From Marinobacterium lacunae (GTDB lineage Bacteria > Pseudomonadota > Gammaproteobacteria > Pseudomonadales > Balneatricaceae): a DNA stretch of 64,000 nucleotides. Position 1 is the stretch's first letter; each line of letters opens with the position of its first letter. A program made the translations under genes and the position numbers. A model generated the notes under the pieces. It searched no databases. It had not been told where the DNA came from and saw only the letters and a list, made by a program, of their open reading frames with translations. Shown here piece by piece: positions 1 through 9,274 of this stretch. The stretch is from positions 62,001 to 126,000 of the forward strand of contig NZ_JMQN01000059.1 of the NCBI RefSeq assembly GCF_000705555.1. Direction: 5' to 3'.

Positions 1-358
1 TGTTGGCAGGTCGCCTGCGTCATCGCCCAGTGCCAGTGCTATGTTTTCAGTCACCGTCAGTGTTTCGAACAGCGAGAAGTGCTGGAATACCATGCCGATG
101 CCAAGCTTGCGTGCATGCGCCGGGTCTCGGATATCGATTGGCAGGCCATCCCAAAGCAACTCTCCGTGATCGGGTTTTACCAGACCGTAGATCACTTTCA
201 TCAGGGTGCTTTTTCCCGCGCCGTTTTCACCCAGTAGGGCATGTATTTCGGCAGGCTCTATATTCAGGTCGATAGAGTCGTTGGCAAGGCAGCCGGGGTA
301 GGCTTTGGTAATCCCGCGAAGCGTCAGGCGGGGAGGCGTAACATGTGGTTCAGCCATA
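1..358 (-). CDS. ABC transporter ATP-binding protein, 5' part only
   Basis: The first 119 codons are present and the gene runs off the left edge. The Walker A motif GENGAGKST is followed by the Q-loop segment MVFQHFSLF, so this is the nucleotide-binding subunit of an importer. The spacing and the EPAEIHALLGENGAGK context resemble ATPases of sugar/nucleoside (BMP-type) importers. It is divergent from the purine operon across a region with two operator palindromes, so purine or nucleoside uptake is the likely role. That substrate is inferred from position only. Start chosen: ATG giving MAEPHVTPPR. Confidence 0.9.
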
Positions 359-442
359 GGCTCCACTCTTCTGGTTTAACCTGCACGGCCGGGGCCGCAA
401 CTAAAAGACAAACTGTTTGCGCGCTCTTTTGAATGCAATAAC

Positions 443-487
443 CTGACCAATCGGTCATGTAATTTAATAAATTGACTAATTGGTCAG
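443..487. promoter_or_regulatory. two tandem RutR/TetR-type operator palindromes in a divergent promoter region
   Basis: TGACCAATCGGTCA (444-457) and TGACTAATTGGTCA (473-486) are two near-perfect palindromes with centres 29 bp apart, close to three helical turns, so two dimers would bind the same face. They match the form of the known RutR site (TTGACCA-nn-TGGTCAA). A third, perfect copy lies upstream of the permease at 12075-12090. The 359-705 gap separates the leftward ABC transporter from rightward xdhA and holds both promoters. I see no gene in it. Confidence 0.7.
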
Positions 488-705
488 TTTTGGCAGGATT
501 GCTGCACTTGTCCGCGATAGCTGACTGAGCGGACAATTTTTAGGAAGCGAATTATAACGGCCTTTTTCGCGTATGACTTCCCATCGAACGTCCGTTCAGC
601 CAAACGCTGAGAATATAGATATAAACTAGTATATAAACAGGTATTTAGTGATTCTTTATCAGTAAACACCTCTGCTTTTATCCTCTCAGAAAAAGGTACG
701 TACAG

Positions 706-2148
706 ATGATCCGTTTCCTTCTAAACGAGCAGGACGTCACGTTAGAGAGTTGCGCGCCAGATTTGAGCGTTCTGGACTATCTTCGCACCATCGCTGTGCA
801 ACGCGGCACTAAAGAGGGGTGTGCTTCGGGGGATTGCGGCGCCTGTACGGTTGTCGTTGCAGAGCCCTCGGGTGATGGGTTGTCCTATACCAGCGTGAAT
901 AGCTGTATCACCTTTGTTGGGACACTTCACGGCAAACAGTTACTCACGGTCGAGCATCTTGAGGCCGACGGACGTTTGCATCCTGTGCAGCAGGCGATGG
1001 TGGACTTTCATGGCTCGCAATGCGGCTTCTGCACCCCCGGTTTTATTATGTCGATGTTCGCGCTGTACAAGCGCGACCGTCAGCCGACCCGCGCAGAGGT
1101 CGAGCGCTCGCTATCCGGTAATCTGTGCCGGTGCACCGGTTACCGGCCGATAATCGATGCCGCGCTGAGCCTCGCCGGAGCTTCAGTCGAGGATCAGCAC
1201 GCCCTCCGGGAGGAGGCCGTCAGTACTCGGCTGAAAAAGATTCGCGCCGATCACCCCAGCGGTTCGCTCGAGTGCGGTGGCAGACGCTTTTTCCTGCCGG
1301 CTACATGCGATGAGCTTGCGGCGCTGCTTCAGGCATACCCTCAGGCACAGCTACTGGCCGGAGGGACCGATCTTGCACTGAGCGTTACCCAACAGCTAAA
1401 GCAGCCTGCCGTATTGATCTATACAGGCGGCATAGCCGAGCTCTCGATCATAGAGGAGCGCAATAATTGCCTTCTGGTGGGCGCTGCGGTGAGCTACACG
1501 CGCCTTGAGAGCGCGTTGAAACAGCACCTGCCCGCGTTCGGCCACTTGCTCGACAGGCTCGGCTCGTTACAGGTGCGCAATCAGGGGACCCTGGCGGGAA
1601 ATCTGGCCAATGCTTCTCCAATTGGGGATACACCGCCTGTGCTGTTGGCGCTGGACGCCAAGCTGCACATCCGCAGCGGTAACCATTGTGAAGTGATTGG
1701 CATCGACGACTTCTTTACCGGATACCGCCAGACCGCGCTGCCGGCCAATGGGTTTATTGAACAGATCCAGATTCCCGTGCCTGACGATAATCTGTTTAAG
1801 GTCTACAAGGTTTCAAAGCGCTTCGATGATGACATATCCGCCGTCTGTGCTGCGTTCAATATCACGCTTTCAGAGGGCGTCGTCACGGCCGCCCGCCTTG
1901 GATTTGGCGGTATGGCCGCGACACCAGCCCGTGCGCTGAACGCCGAACAAGCCCTGATAGGGCGGCCATTTGACGAGCAGGGGATTCTCGCAGCACAAGA
2001 TGCGCTGGAGCGTGATTTTTCACCCATCGACGATGTGCGCGCCAGTGCCGGATACCGGCTTGAGGTGGCGCGGAATCTGCTTTTAAGAGCAGTACTGGAG
2101 CAGGATCAACTCTCGGATGAACCTCTGGAGGTGGCTCACTATGCGTAA
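706..2148 (+). CDS. xdhA: xanthine dehydrogenase small subunit (2Fe-2S/FAD)
   Basis: Electron-transfer subunit of the molybdenum hydroxylase that oxidises hypoxanthine and xanthine to urate. The N-terminal plant-type ferredoxin cluster has Cys39, Cys44 and Cys47 (CASGDCGAC). A second 2Fe-2S domain has CGFCTPG and CRCTGYRPI. The FAD-binding domain follows (LLAGGTDLAL, then the NLANASPIGD segment). Its 480 residues are normal for bacterial XdhA. AAAAAGG lies before the ATG. It heads an eight-gene purine operon and overlaps xdhB by 8 nt. Confidence 0.95.
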   Translation: MIRFLLNEQDVTLESCAPDLSVLDYLRTIAVQRGTKEGCASGDCGACTVVVAEPSGDGLSYTSVNSCITFVGTLHGKQLLTVEHLEADGRLHPVQQAMVDFHGSQCGFCTPGFIMSMFALYKRDRQPTRAEVERSLSGNLCRCTGYRPIIDAALSLAGASVEDQHALREEAVSTRLKKIRADHPSGSLECGGRRFFLPATCDELAALLQAYPQAQLLAGGTDLALSVTQQLKQPAVLIYTGGIAELSIIEERNNCLLVGAAVSYTRLESALKQHLPAFGHLLDRLGSLQVRNQGTLAGNLANASPIGDTPPVLLALDAKLHIRSGNHCEVIGIDDFFTGYRQTALPANGFIEQIQIPVPDDNLFKVYKVSKRFDDDISAVCAAFNITLSEGVVTAARLGFGGMAATPARALNAEQALIGRPFDEQGILAAQDALERDFSPIDDVRASAGYRLEVARNLLLRAVLEQDQLSDEPLEVAHYA

Positions 2149-4492
2149 CCTTGCGCCCGTCACCGACGCGATCTGCAAAACAACCGATTCCGCAGGTGCG
2201 CCGCGTGCGCATGAGAGTGCGGCCAAGCACGTTTCCGGCAAGGCTTTTTATGTAGACGATATCATTGAGCCACGCGGCACACTGTATGCCGCGGTGGGCT
2301 ACGCCGACATCGCCCGAGGTCATATACGCACGCTCGATTTAAGTGGTGTGCGCAGCAGCGAGGGTGTGGTTGGTGTACTGGAGCTTGATGATATCCCCGG
2401 TATCACCGATGTGGGGCCAGTGTTCCCCGGTGATCCGCTACTAAGTGCCGATGAGATCCGATACGCCGGGCAGCCGGTATTTGCCGTTGCAGCGCAAACC
2501 GAGCTGCAGGCACGCCAGGCGGTAAAGCGTGCGGTAATCGACTGTGAATCCCGCGCCCCGTTACTGGACGTTGAGAAGGCGTTGAACGAGAAGCAGTTTG
2601 TACGCCCCTCGCACTCGATGCGCCGGGGTGATGCCCGCAAGGCGATAACCGAAGCGCCGCTACGGCTGGAAGCGCAGCAGCATGTCGGGGGGCAGGAGCA
2701 CTTCTATCTTGAGGGGCAGGTGTCGCTGGCTGTGCCGGCTGAAGATGGCGGCATGCTGATCTACAGCTCTACTCAACACCCCAGTGAAGTGCAGAAGCTG
2801 GTCGCCGAGGTGCTCGGCATTCCCGTTAACCGTGTGACTGTCGATATGCGCCGTATGGGTGGTGGCTTCGGCGGCAAGGAGACACAGGCTGCGCCTTGGG
2901 CCTGTCTGGCGGCGCTGCTGGCACGCAAGACGGGGCGTGCAGTGAAGTTGCGACTGCCCCGGTGTGACGATATGCCAATGACCGGCAAACGACACCCATT
3001 CTTCAACCGCTACGAAATAGGCTTTGATCTTCAGGGCAGATTGCTCGGCGCCGAGATAACGGTTACCGGCAACTGTGGGCACTCGCCGGATTTGTCGGAT
3101 GCGATCGTCGATCGGGCCATGTTTCATTCCGACAACGCCTATTTCATCCCGGACGTGGCGATAGACGGTCATCGCTGCATGACCAACACCGTATCGCATA
3201 CGGCATTTCGAGGGTTTGGCGGCCCTCAGGGGATGATGATCATCGAGCGAGCGATGGACGATATCGCCCGGGCAGTAGGGCGAGACCCTCTGGATATCCG
3301 CAAACTCAATCTCTATGGCACAAAGGGGCGCGATCTCACCCCGTATCACCAGCAGGTAGAGCACAACCTGCTACCGGAGTTGATTGATCAGCTTGAGCGC
3401 TCCAGTCGCTACCGCGAGCGTCGTGCCGAGATCACGGCGTGGAACGCGAAAAACCGAGTGCTTAAGCGCGGGCTTGCACTAACGCCGGTGAAGTTCGGTA
3501 TATCGTTTACCCTGCAACACCTGAATCAGGCCGGTGCGCTCATCCATATCTACACCGATGGCAGCATTCAGCTCAACCACGGTGGCACCGAGATGGGACA
3601 GGGGCTGCATACCAAGGTGTTGCAGATCGTAGCTGAAACACTGGCCGTGAGCCCCGATCAGATCGAGATCACCGCGACGCGCACCGACAAGGTGCCCAAT
3701 ACTTCGCCGACCGCCGCTTCAAGCGGTACGGACCTGAACGGTCAGGCCGCACGGAACGCCGCTCTCACGCTCAAGCAGCGCATCAGCGAATGTGTGGCCG
3801 AGCAGAAGCAGGTGGCGGTAGAGGCGATTCGATTCACATCCGGGCAGGTCTTCTGGAGCGACAACGAATCGATGAGCTTTGCTGAAGCCGCTCAGCTGGC
3901 CTATTTGAACCGGGTGTCGCTGTCGGCGACCGGGTATTACCGCACGCCGAAGATCTGGTATGACCGTGAGAGCGCCAAGGGGCGCCCGTTCTTTTACTTC
4001 GCCAACGGTGCCGCCGTATCTGAGGTGGTGATCGATACGCTGACTGGCGAATACCGCGTCTTGGCGGTCGATATTTTGCACGATGTTGGTCGCAGCCTTA
4101 ACCCTGCTGTCGATCGTGGCCAGATAGAGGGCGGCTTCATTCAGGGGATGGGGTGGCTCACCACTGAGGAGCTGAAGTGGAATGCAGAAGGCGTCCTGAT
4201 CAGCAACAGCCCGGCTAACTACAAGATCCCGGCGGTGAGCGATACACCCGCGCATTTCAGGGTCGACCTGTTCAAGCGCGATAACGAAGAGGAAACCGTC
4301 TACAACTCCAAAGCGGTGGGTGAGCCACCCTTTATGCTGGCGATCTCAGTCTGGTCGGCCTTGCGTGATGCAATCGCCAGTCTTGCCGATTATCGGGTCA
4401 GCCCCGCGCTGGATACACCCGCTACGCCCGAGCGCGTGCTGGGTGCCGTTACCGAAACGCGCAAACAGGCGGCAGAGAAGGGGGCGATATGA
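2141..4492 (+). CDS. xdhB: xanthine dehydrogenase large subunit (molybdopterin)
   Basis: Catalytic molybdenum-cofactor subunit of xanthine dehydrogenase. Motifs seen: GGGFGGKETQ, the FRGFGGPQG substrate/cofactor loop, GTEMGQGLHTK, and the C-terminal KAVGEPPFML segment carrying the family's catalytic glutamate. The start at 2141 (MRNLAPV) is preferred over an in-frame ATG at 2117 because GGAGG sits just upstream of it. The protein is then 783 residues. Overlap with xdhA and the ATGA overlap with xdhC indicate translational coupling. Confidence 0.95.
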   Translation: MRNLAPVTDAICKTTDSAGAPRAHESAAKHVSGKAFYVDDIIEPRGTLYAAVGYADIARGHIRTLDLSGVRSSEGVVGVLELDDIPGITDVGPVFPGDPLLSADEIRYAGQPVFAVAAQTELQARQAVKRAVIDCESRAPLLDVEKALNEKQFVRPSHSMRRGDARKAITEAPLRLEAQQHVGGQEHFYLEGQVSLAVPAEDGGMLIYSSTQHPSEVQKLVAEVLGIPVNRVTVDMRRMGGGFGGKETQAAPWACLAALLARKTGRAVKLRLPRCDDMPMTGKRHPFFNRYEIGFDLQGRLLGAEITVTGNCGHSPDLSDAIVDRAMFHSDNAYFIPDVAIDGHRCMTNTVSHTAFRGFGGPQGMMIIERAMDDIARAVGRDPLDIRKLNLYGTKGRDLTPYHQQVEHNLLPELIDQLERSSRYRERRAEITAWNAKNRVLKRGLALTPVKFGISFTLQHLNQAGALIHIYTDGSIQLNHGGTEMGQGLHTKVLQIVAETLAVSPDQIEITATRTDKVPNTSPTAASSGTDLNGQAARNAALTLKQRISECVAEQKQVAVEAIRFTSGQVFWSDNESMSFAEAAQLAYLNRVSLSATGYYRTPKIWYDRESAKGRPFFYFANGAAVSEVVIDTLTGEYRVLAVDILHDVGRSLNPAVDRGQIEGGFIQGMGWLTTEELKWNAEGVLISNSPANYKIPAVSDTPAHFRVDLFKRDNEEETVYNSKAVGEPPFMLAISVWSALRDAIASLADYRVSPALDTPATPERVLGAVTETRKQAAEKGAI

Positions 4493-5376
4493 CCAGTTGG
4501 GGGCAGGCGCTGGCCAATCTTCAGTGTCGCGGAGATGCGTACGTTCTGGTGACGCTGATCGGAACGCGGGGGTCAACCCCACGCGAAAGCGGCAGCAAGA
4601 TGATCGTCACTGAAGATGACTGCTTTGACACGATTGGAGGCGGCCACCTTGAGTTTAAGGTGATCGCCCATGCCCGCCGGTTATTGTGTGACACGCACGA
4701 CAGCCAAAGTCTGGAACAGTATCCCTTGGGCGCGGGCCTTGGCCAGTGTTGTGGGGGACAGGTCTCGGTCCTGTTCGAGCATTTCACCGCACGGGGAAAA
4801 CGTCTTCTCGTATTCGGGGCAGGCCATGTTGCCAAGGCATTGGTGCCGATACTTGCTGAATTGCCGCTGCGGGTGCGTTGGATCGATAACAGGCCCGAGC
4901 AGCTCCCCGTCCGGCCACCTGAGGGCATTGAAACCTGCCTAAACGATGACCCGGTGGAAGAGTTGGAGCGTGCAGCATCAGGCGCTTGGGTGCTCATACT
5001 CACCCACAATCACCAACTGGACTATGAGTTGGTGGAAGCGGCGCTCAAGCGAGGTGATATCGGTTATCTGGGAGTCATTGGCTCACAGACCAAGGCACGC
5101 AGGTTTCGCCAGCGTCTGGAACACCGCGGATTCCCACCGGATCAGATCGCCCACATGATCTGCCCTGTGGGGCTGCCTCAGGCCAGTGGTAAACGGCCGA
5201 TGGAGGTGGCTGTATCCATCGCGGCCCAGCTGATCGAGCGATATCAAGCGCAAGCGCCGGAGAACCCCAAACGTACGGGGGTGGACTGGAAAGCGTTGAA
5301 CTCGCTGCTTGGCTCCCGCGCCGACAGTCCCGAGGTTTCTAATCCACAATCTGCCAGGAGTCGCGATGACACTTGA
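4489..5376 (+). CDS. xdhC: xanthine dehydrogenase accessory protein XdhC
   Basis: Binds molybdenum cofactor, promotes its sulfuration and delivers it to the XdhB subunit. The N-terminal XdhC/CoxI motif TRGSTPRESGSKMIV is followed by GGGHLEF. The Rossmann part contains VFGAGHVAKALVPIL and ILTHNHQLDYELV. It is coupled to xdhB by an ATGA overlap, and its end overlaps uraD by 11 nt. At 295 residues the length is normal. Confidence 0.93.
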   Translation: MTSWGQALANLQCRGDAYVLVTLIGTRGSTPRESGSKMIVTEDDCFDTIGGGHLEFKVIAHARRLLCDTHDSQSLEQYPLGAGLGQCCGGQVSVLFEHFTARGKRLLVFGAGHVAKALVPILAELPLRVRWIDNRPEQLPVRPPEGIETCLNDDPVEELERAASGAWVLILTHNHQLDYELVEAALKRGDIGYLGVIGSQTKARRFRQRLEHRGFPPDQIAHMICPVGLPQASGKRPMEVAVSIAAQLIERYQAQAPENPKRTGVDWKALNSLLGSRADSPEVSNPQSARSRDDT

Positions 5377-5884
5377 TCAGTTCAATAGGCTCTCGCCTGA
5401 GGCGTGCGCACAAGCACTACAAAACTGCTGCGTCAGCACGCGTTGGATAGAAGGCATGCTTGCCAATCGACCTTTTGATTCATACGAAGCCCTTCAGACA
5501 ACGGCTGAGGAGGTGTGGCGTGCGCTCTCCATGCCCGATTATCTGGAAGCGTTCGAAGGCCACCCCCAAATTGGCGATCTGGATTCGCTAAAGGCAAAGT
5601 ACGCCAACACCAAACAACTCGCCGCGGGTGAGCAGTCAGGTGCCAATGATGCGAGTAACGGTGTACTTGAGGCACTTGCCGCGGGTAACGCGGAGTACGA
5701 GCGACGATTCGGCTTTATCTTTATCGTCTGCGCAACCGGTAAATCGGCTGAGGAGATGCTGGGGCTGCTCAATGAGCGTCTCGATAACGACCTGATCAGC
5801 GAGCTGGCCGTTGCCGCGGGTGAGCAGGCCAAAATAACCCGCCTGCGCCTGGAGAAATTGTTCAATGAGGAGAGATCTGAATGA
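5366..5884 (+). CDS. uraD: 2-oxo-4-hydroxy-4-carboxy-5-ureidoimidazoline (OHCU) decarboxylase
   Basis: Converts OHCU to S-allantoin, the last step from urate. The family motif FEGHPQIGDLDSL contains the catalytic histidine, and ERFxFxF is seen as the ERRFGFIFIVCATGKSAEEML segment. The ATG at 5366 (MTLDQFNRLSP) has CAGGAG upstream and is taken as the start; it gives 172 residues, typical for UraD. The stop overlaps the start of uraH by 4 nt. Confidence 0.93.
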   Translation: MTLDQFNRLSPEACAQALQNCCVSTRWIEGMLANRPFDSYEALQTTAEEVWRALSMPDYLEAFEGHPQIGDLDSLKAKYANTKQLAAGEQSGANDASNGVLEALAAGNAEYERRFGFIFIVCATGKSAEEMLGLLNERLDNDLISELAVAAGEQAKITRLRLEKLFNEERSE

Positions 5885-6222
5885 GTCAGATAACCACCCA
5901 TGTTCTTGATACGGCAAAGGGGCAGCCGGCCAAAGGGATTGAACTTCAGTTATCCGTTTGGCGAGAGGACGGCTGGCACCTGCTGGCGTCCGGCATCACC
6001 AATGCGGACGGTCGCGTCAGTGATCTTCTTCCGGTCGGAAAAGTGTTGCCAGCCGGTCGATATAGAGTGCGCTTTGAGCTTGAACCCTATCTCAAGCTTG
6101 AGGGTGTGCCGGTGTTTTACCCGCGCGCCGACATCGAATTCATGGTCGGGCCGGATGGTGAGCATTACCACATCCCGTTACTTCTAAGCCCCTACGGCTA
6201 CTCTACCTATCGCGGCAGCTAA
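5881..6222 (+). CDS. uraH: 5-hydroxyisourate hydrolase (transthyretin-like)
   Basis: Hydrolyses 5-hydroxyisourate, the PuuD product, to OHCU. The protein is small (113 residues), begins with the family signature HVLDTAKGQPAKG and ends with SPYGYSTYRGS. The terminal YRGS tetrapeptide distinguishes HIU hydrolases from transthyretin. A conserved catalytic histidine is seen in EHYHIPLLL. It is ATGA-coupled to uraD. Confidence 0.95.
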   Translation: MSQITTHVLDTAKGQPAKGIELQLSVWREDGWHLLASGITNADGRVSDLLPVGKVLPAGRYRVRFELEPYLKLEGVPVFYPRADIEFMVGPDGEHYHIPLLLSPYGYSTYRGS

Positions 6223-6246
6223 ACGTTTTTAATCAAAGAGATAGCA

Positions 6247-6756
6247 ATGATACTTAAACCCGTTCCAATAAGTGCTGAGCAGTTCACGCCCTTTGGCGAT
6301 CTCATCGAAACCGGGTCCGATCCCATCGCGATCAACTACGGCTATACCGAGCGTCACCACGATCTAGCGAGCCTTGATCTGCTTGAGCAGGAGGGGCGCC
6401 CCATTGTAAGCATCTTTCGCTCAACACCACTTCCCCAGCCTGTAACGCTCAACGTTATGGAGCGGCACCCGTTGTCGTCCCAGGCGTTCATTCCCATGGG
6501 CAATCAACCCTACCTGGTTGCCGTAGCGCCGGCTGGTGAGTTTGATGCTTCAAAGATCCGGCTGTTTATCGTTAAGCCCGGACAGGGCGTTAATTACCAT
6601 CGCGGAACCTGGCATCACTTCTGTTTGGCGCTGAACGCGGTCAGCGATTTCCTTGTCATCGACCGCAGCGGAAAAGGCGATAACTGCGATGAAGTGACAC
6701 TGGTCGAGCCGATCACGGTGGATTTGAGTGATTGCGAAGAGAGCACAGCACGATGA
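6247..6756 (+). CDS. allA: ureidoglycolate lyase
   Basis: Splits ureidoglycolate into glyoxylate and urea at the end of allantoin degradation. AllA features seen: the N-terminal PISAEQFTPFGDLIE, the FRSTPLPQPVTLNVMERHPLSSQAF block and NYHRGTWHHFCLAL with cupin metal-binding histidines. Its 169 residues are normal. The genes joining allantoin to ureidoglycolate (allantoinase, allantoicase or equivalents) are absent from the window. It is ATGA-coupled to guaD. Confidence 0.92.
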   Translation: MILKPVPISAEQFTPFGDLIETGSDPIAINYGYTERHHDLASLDLLEQEGRPIVSIFRSTPLPQPVTLNVMERHPLSSQAFIPMGNQPYLVAVAPAGEFDASKIRLFIVKPGQGVNYHRGTWHHFCLALNAVSDFLVIDRSGKGDNCDEVTLVEPITVDLSDCEESTAR

Positions 6757-8060
6757 GCAGTGTGAAAGCGATACGCTCCCAACTGCTCTATTTTGTTGAT
6801 GATCCGGCCACGGCGGGTGATTCGGCGTGGATCTATCATGCGGACGGCATTCTCTGGATTGAAGATGGCCTGATTCGCATGGCGGGCGACGCGGCCGAGG
6901 TGTTGCTACAACTACCAAGCGGCGTCGAGATAGAGCATTTCGATCACCATCTGGTGATCCCCGGGTTCATCGATACGCATATCCATTACCCGCAAACAGA
7001 GATGATTGCCGCCTATGGTGAGCGATTGCTTGAGTGGCTGGAAACCTACACCTTTCCGGTCGAGAGCAAGTTTGGCGATTCAGAGTATGCCCGCCAGATC
7101 GCCTCATTCTTCCTGGATGAACTGGCGCGAAACGGTACGACCACCGCACTGGTATTCGGCAGCGTTCACCCCGAGTCGGTTGATGCGTTTTTCGCCGAAG
7201 CGCAACAGCGCAACCTGCGCATGATCGCCGGAAAGGTGATGATGGATCGCAACGCGCCGGATTATATCTGTGACGAGGCGCAGCAGAGTTATGAGCAGAG
7301 CAAGGCGCTTATAGAACGATGGCATGGGGTCGACCGGCTGCAATATGCCGTGACGCCACGATTTGCACCGACGAGCAGCGATGAACAGCTGCAGCTGGCC
7401 GGAAAGCTGCTGTGCGAGTATCCGGGCGTGTATATGCATACCCACCTGGCCGAGAACACCGAAGAGTGTCAATGGGTGGCCGAGCTGTTCCCTGAGGCCC
7501 GGCACTATCTCGATGTATACGACCGGGCCGGGTTGATGTCGCGACGCAGTGTTTTCGCCCATGGTATCCACCTCTGCGACGACAGCTGCAAGCGCTTGAG
7601 TGAGACAGGCGCATCCATTGCACACTGCCCGAGCTCAAACCTCTTTCTGGGCTCGGGACTTTTCGAGCTGGACAGGCTGACCGAGCAGGGCGTAAGTGTT
7701 GGCATCGGTACCGATGTAGGGGGCGGTACCAGCTTCTCTATGCTGCAAACACTCGCTGATGCCTACAAGATTCAGCAGCTGCGCGGGCGCAAGCTCGATC
7801 CGTTCAGGGCGTTGTATCTGGCGACGCTGGGCGGCGCACGGGCGCTGGATATTGAAGACAAGGTCGGTAGCTTTCAGCGGGGACGTGAGGCTGACTTCGT
7901 GGCCCTTGATCTGCACGCAACCGAGCTGCTGAAGTTCCGTACCGGACAATGCAAAACGCTGTTTGAAACCCTATTTGTGCTCAATACGCTCGGTGACGAT
8001 CGTGTCGTCGATACCACCTGGGTGATGGGTGAGGCGATACACAAAAGGAGAGCCGTGTGA
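6753..8060 (+). CDS. guaD: guanine deaminase
   Basis: Deaminates guanine to xanthine, feeding XdhAB. It is an amidohydrolase-fold enzyme with the zinc motif GFIDTHIHYPQ and the GuaD-specific WLETYTFPVE segment. THLAENTEE and the IGTDVGGGTSFSML loop are also present. The ATG at 6753 (MSSVKAIRSQLLYF) overlaps allA; starting there gives 435 residues. The stop overlaps the puuD start. Confidence 0.95.
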   Translation: MSSVKAIRSQLLYFVDDPATAGDSAWIYHADGILWIEDGLIRMAGDAAEVLLQLPSGVEIEHFDHHLVIPGFIDTHIHYPQTEMIAAYGERLLEWLETYTFPVESKFGDSEYARQIASFFLDELARNGTTTALVFGSVHPESVDAFFAEAQQRNLRMIAGKVMMDRNAPDYICDEAQQSYEQSKALIERWHGVDRLQYAVTPRFAPTSSDEQLQLAGKLLCEYPGVYMHTHLAENTEECQWVAELFPEARHYLDVYDRAGLMSRRSVFAHGIHLCDDSCKRLSETGASIAHCPSSNLFLGSGLFELDRLTEQGVSVGIGTDVGGGTSFSMLQTLADAYKIQQLRGRKLDPFRALYLATLGGARALDIEDKVGSFQRGREADFVALDLHATELLKFRTGQCKTLFETLFVLNTLGDDRVVDTTWVMGEAIHKRRAV

Positions 8061-9274
8061 TGGATGCTCAACTGATCGCGTACCTGACAGACTGGCTCAA
8101 TCTGCTTCTACGATTCCTTCACGTCGTAACGGCGATCGCCTGGATCGGGGCGTCCTTTTACTTTGTCTGGCTCGACAATTCGCTTGAAGAGCCACCCAAA
8201 TGGAAGCAGGACAAAGGCATCAAGGGGGATCTCTGGTCGATTCATGGCGGTGGGTTCTATGAAATCGCCAAGTACCGCCTTGCCCCCGAGTCTATGCCCA
8301 AGCATCTGCACTGGTTCAAGTGGGAGGCGTACTCCACCTGGATTACCGGTGCGCTGTTGTTAACGTTGCTCTATTACGTGGGGGCTAACAGCTATCTGAT
8401 CGACCCATCCAAAGCAGATCTCACCCAGTGGCAGGCAATAGCGATAGGGGTCGGCACGCTCGTCGGTGGGTTTGCCATTTATGAAGCTGCCGTGCGCTCG
8501 CCTTTGGTTAACAACGGCCGCCTGTTTGGTGGCGTCATGCTTGCGTTGATTACGCTGATCGCCTGGGGGCTGAGTCAGCTTGTCGGCGACCGTGCCGCCT
8601 ATATTCACGTGGGGGCGTTGATAGGCACCTGCATGGCTGGCAATGTGCTTCTGGGGATTATGCCTGCACAACGAGGCCTGGTTGATGCTGTTAAACGGGG
8701 TGTCGAGCCCGATCCAAAGCCTGCATTAATGGCAAAGCTGCGTTCAACACACAACAACTACGCCACGCTGCCGGTACTGTTCATCATGCTCAGTAACCAT
8801 TACCCGATGACCTACGGCCATCAGTATGGCTGGCTGATACTGGGCGCTATGGCGCTTATTGGGGCCTGGGCACGACACTTCTTCAACCTGCGGCATCAGG
8901 GCATTATCAGGCCCTGGGTTTTGATCTCGGCATTTATCGCGTTTTGTGTGCTGGTGGTGATCGTGCGGCCTGCGCCGATACAGCGCACTGCGGTGGAGAG
9001 AGGGGGGCTGTCTGATCAGCAGGTGGTTAAGCTGGTGCAGGCGCGCTGTACTGCCTGTCACAGTGCAACGCCCAGTGATGATGTGTTTACCGTTGCGCCA
9101 TCAGGCGTGGTATTTGACTCTGCCGAACAGATACGCCGCATGATGGACAGAATCGAGGCGCGGGCGGTACTGACCCACGATATGCCGTTCATGAACAAGA
9201 CGGGCATGACGGACGAGGAGCGGGCGCTGCTCGGTGATTGGATCGCACAGCAGCGCAGCAAAAACGCCGGTTAA
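8060..9274 (+). CDS. puuD: membrane urate hydroxylase PuuD with C-terminal cytochrome c domain
   Basis: Oxidises urate to 5-hydroxyisourate in the membrane, using a c-type haem instead of the soluble uricase. The N-terminal DUF989-type membrane part has about eight hydrophobic segments (for example FLHVVTAIAWIGASFYFVW) and the conserved WSIHGGGFY. The C-terminal haem site is CTACH at residues 330-334, with a possible methionine ligand in HDMPFMNKTGMT. ATG 8060 follows AGGAG; a GTG one codon earlier is possible. It is the last gene of the operon and ends tail-to-tail with the next one. Confidence 0.93.
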   Translation: MDAQLIAYLTDWLNLLLRFLHVVTAIAWIGASFYFVWLDNSLEEPPKWKQDKGIKGDLWSIHGGGFYEIAKYRLAPESMPKHLHWFKWEAYSTWITGALLLTLLYYVGANSYLIDPSKADLTQWQAIAIGVGTLVGGFAIYEAAVRSPLVNNGRLFGGVMLALITLIAWGLSQLVGDRAAYIHVGALIGTCMAGNVLLGIMPAQRGLVDAVKRGVEPDPKPALMAKLRSTHNNYATLPVLFIMLSNHYPMTYGHQYGWLILGAMALIGAWARHFFNLRHQGIIRPWVLISAFIAFCVLVVIVRPAPIQRTAVERGGLSDQQVVKLVQARCTACHSATPSDDVFTVAPSGVVFDSAEQIRRMMDRIEARAVLTHDMPFMNKTGMTDEERALLGDWIAQQRSKNAG

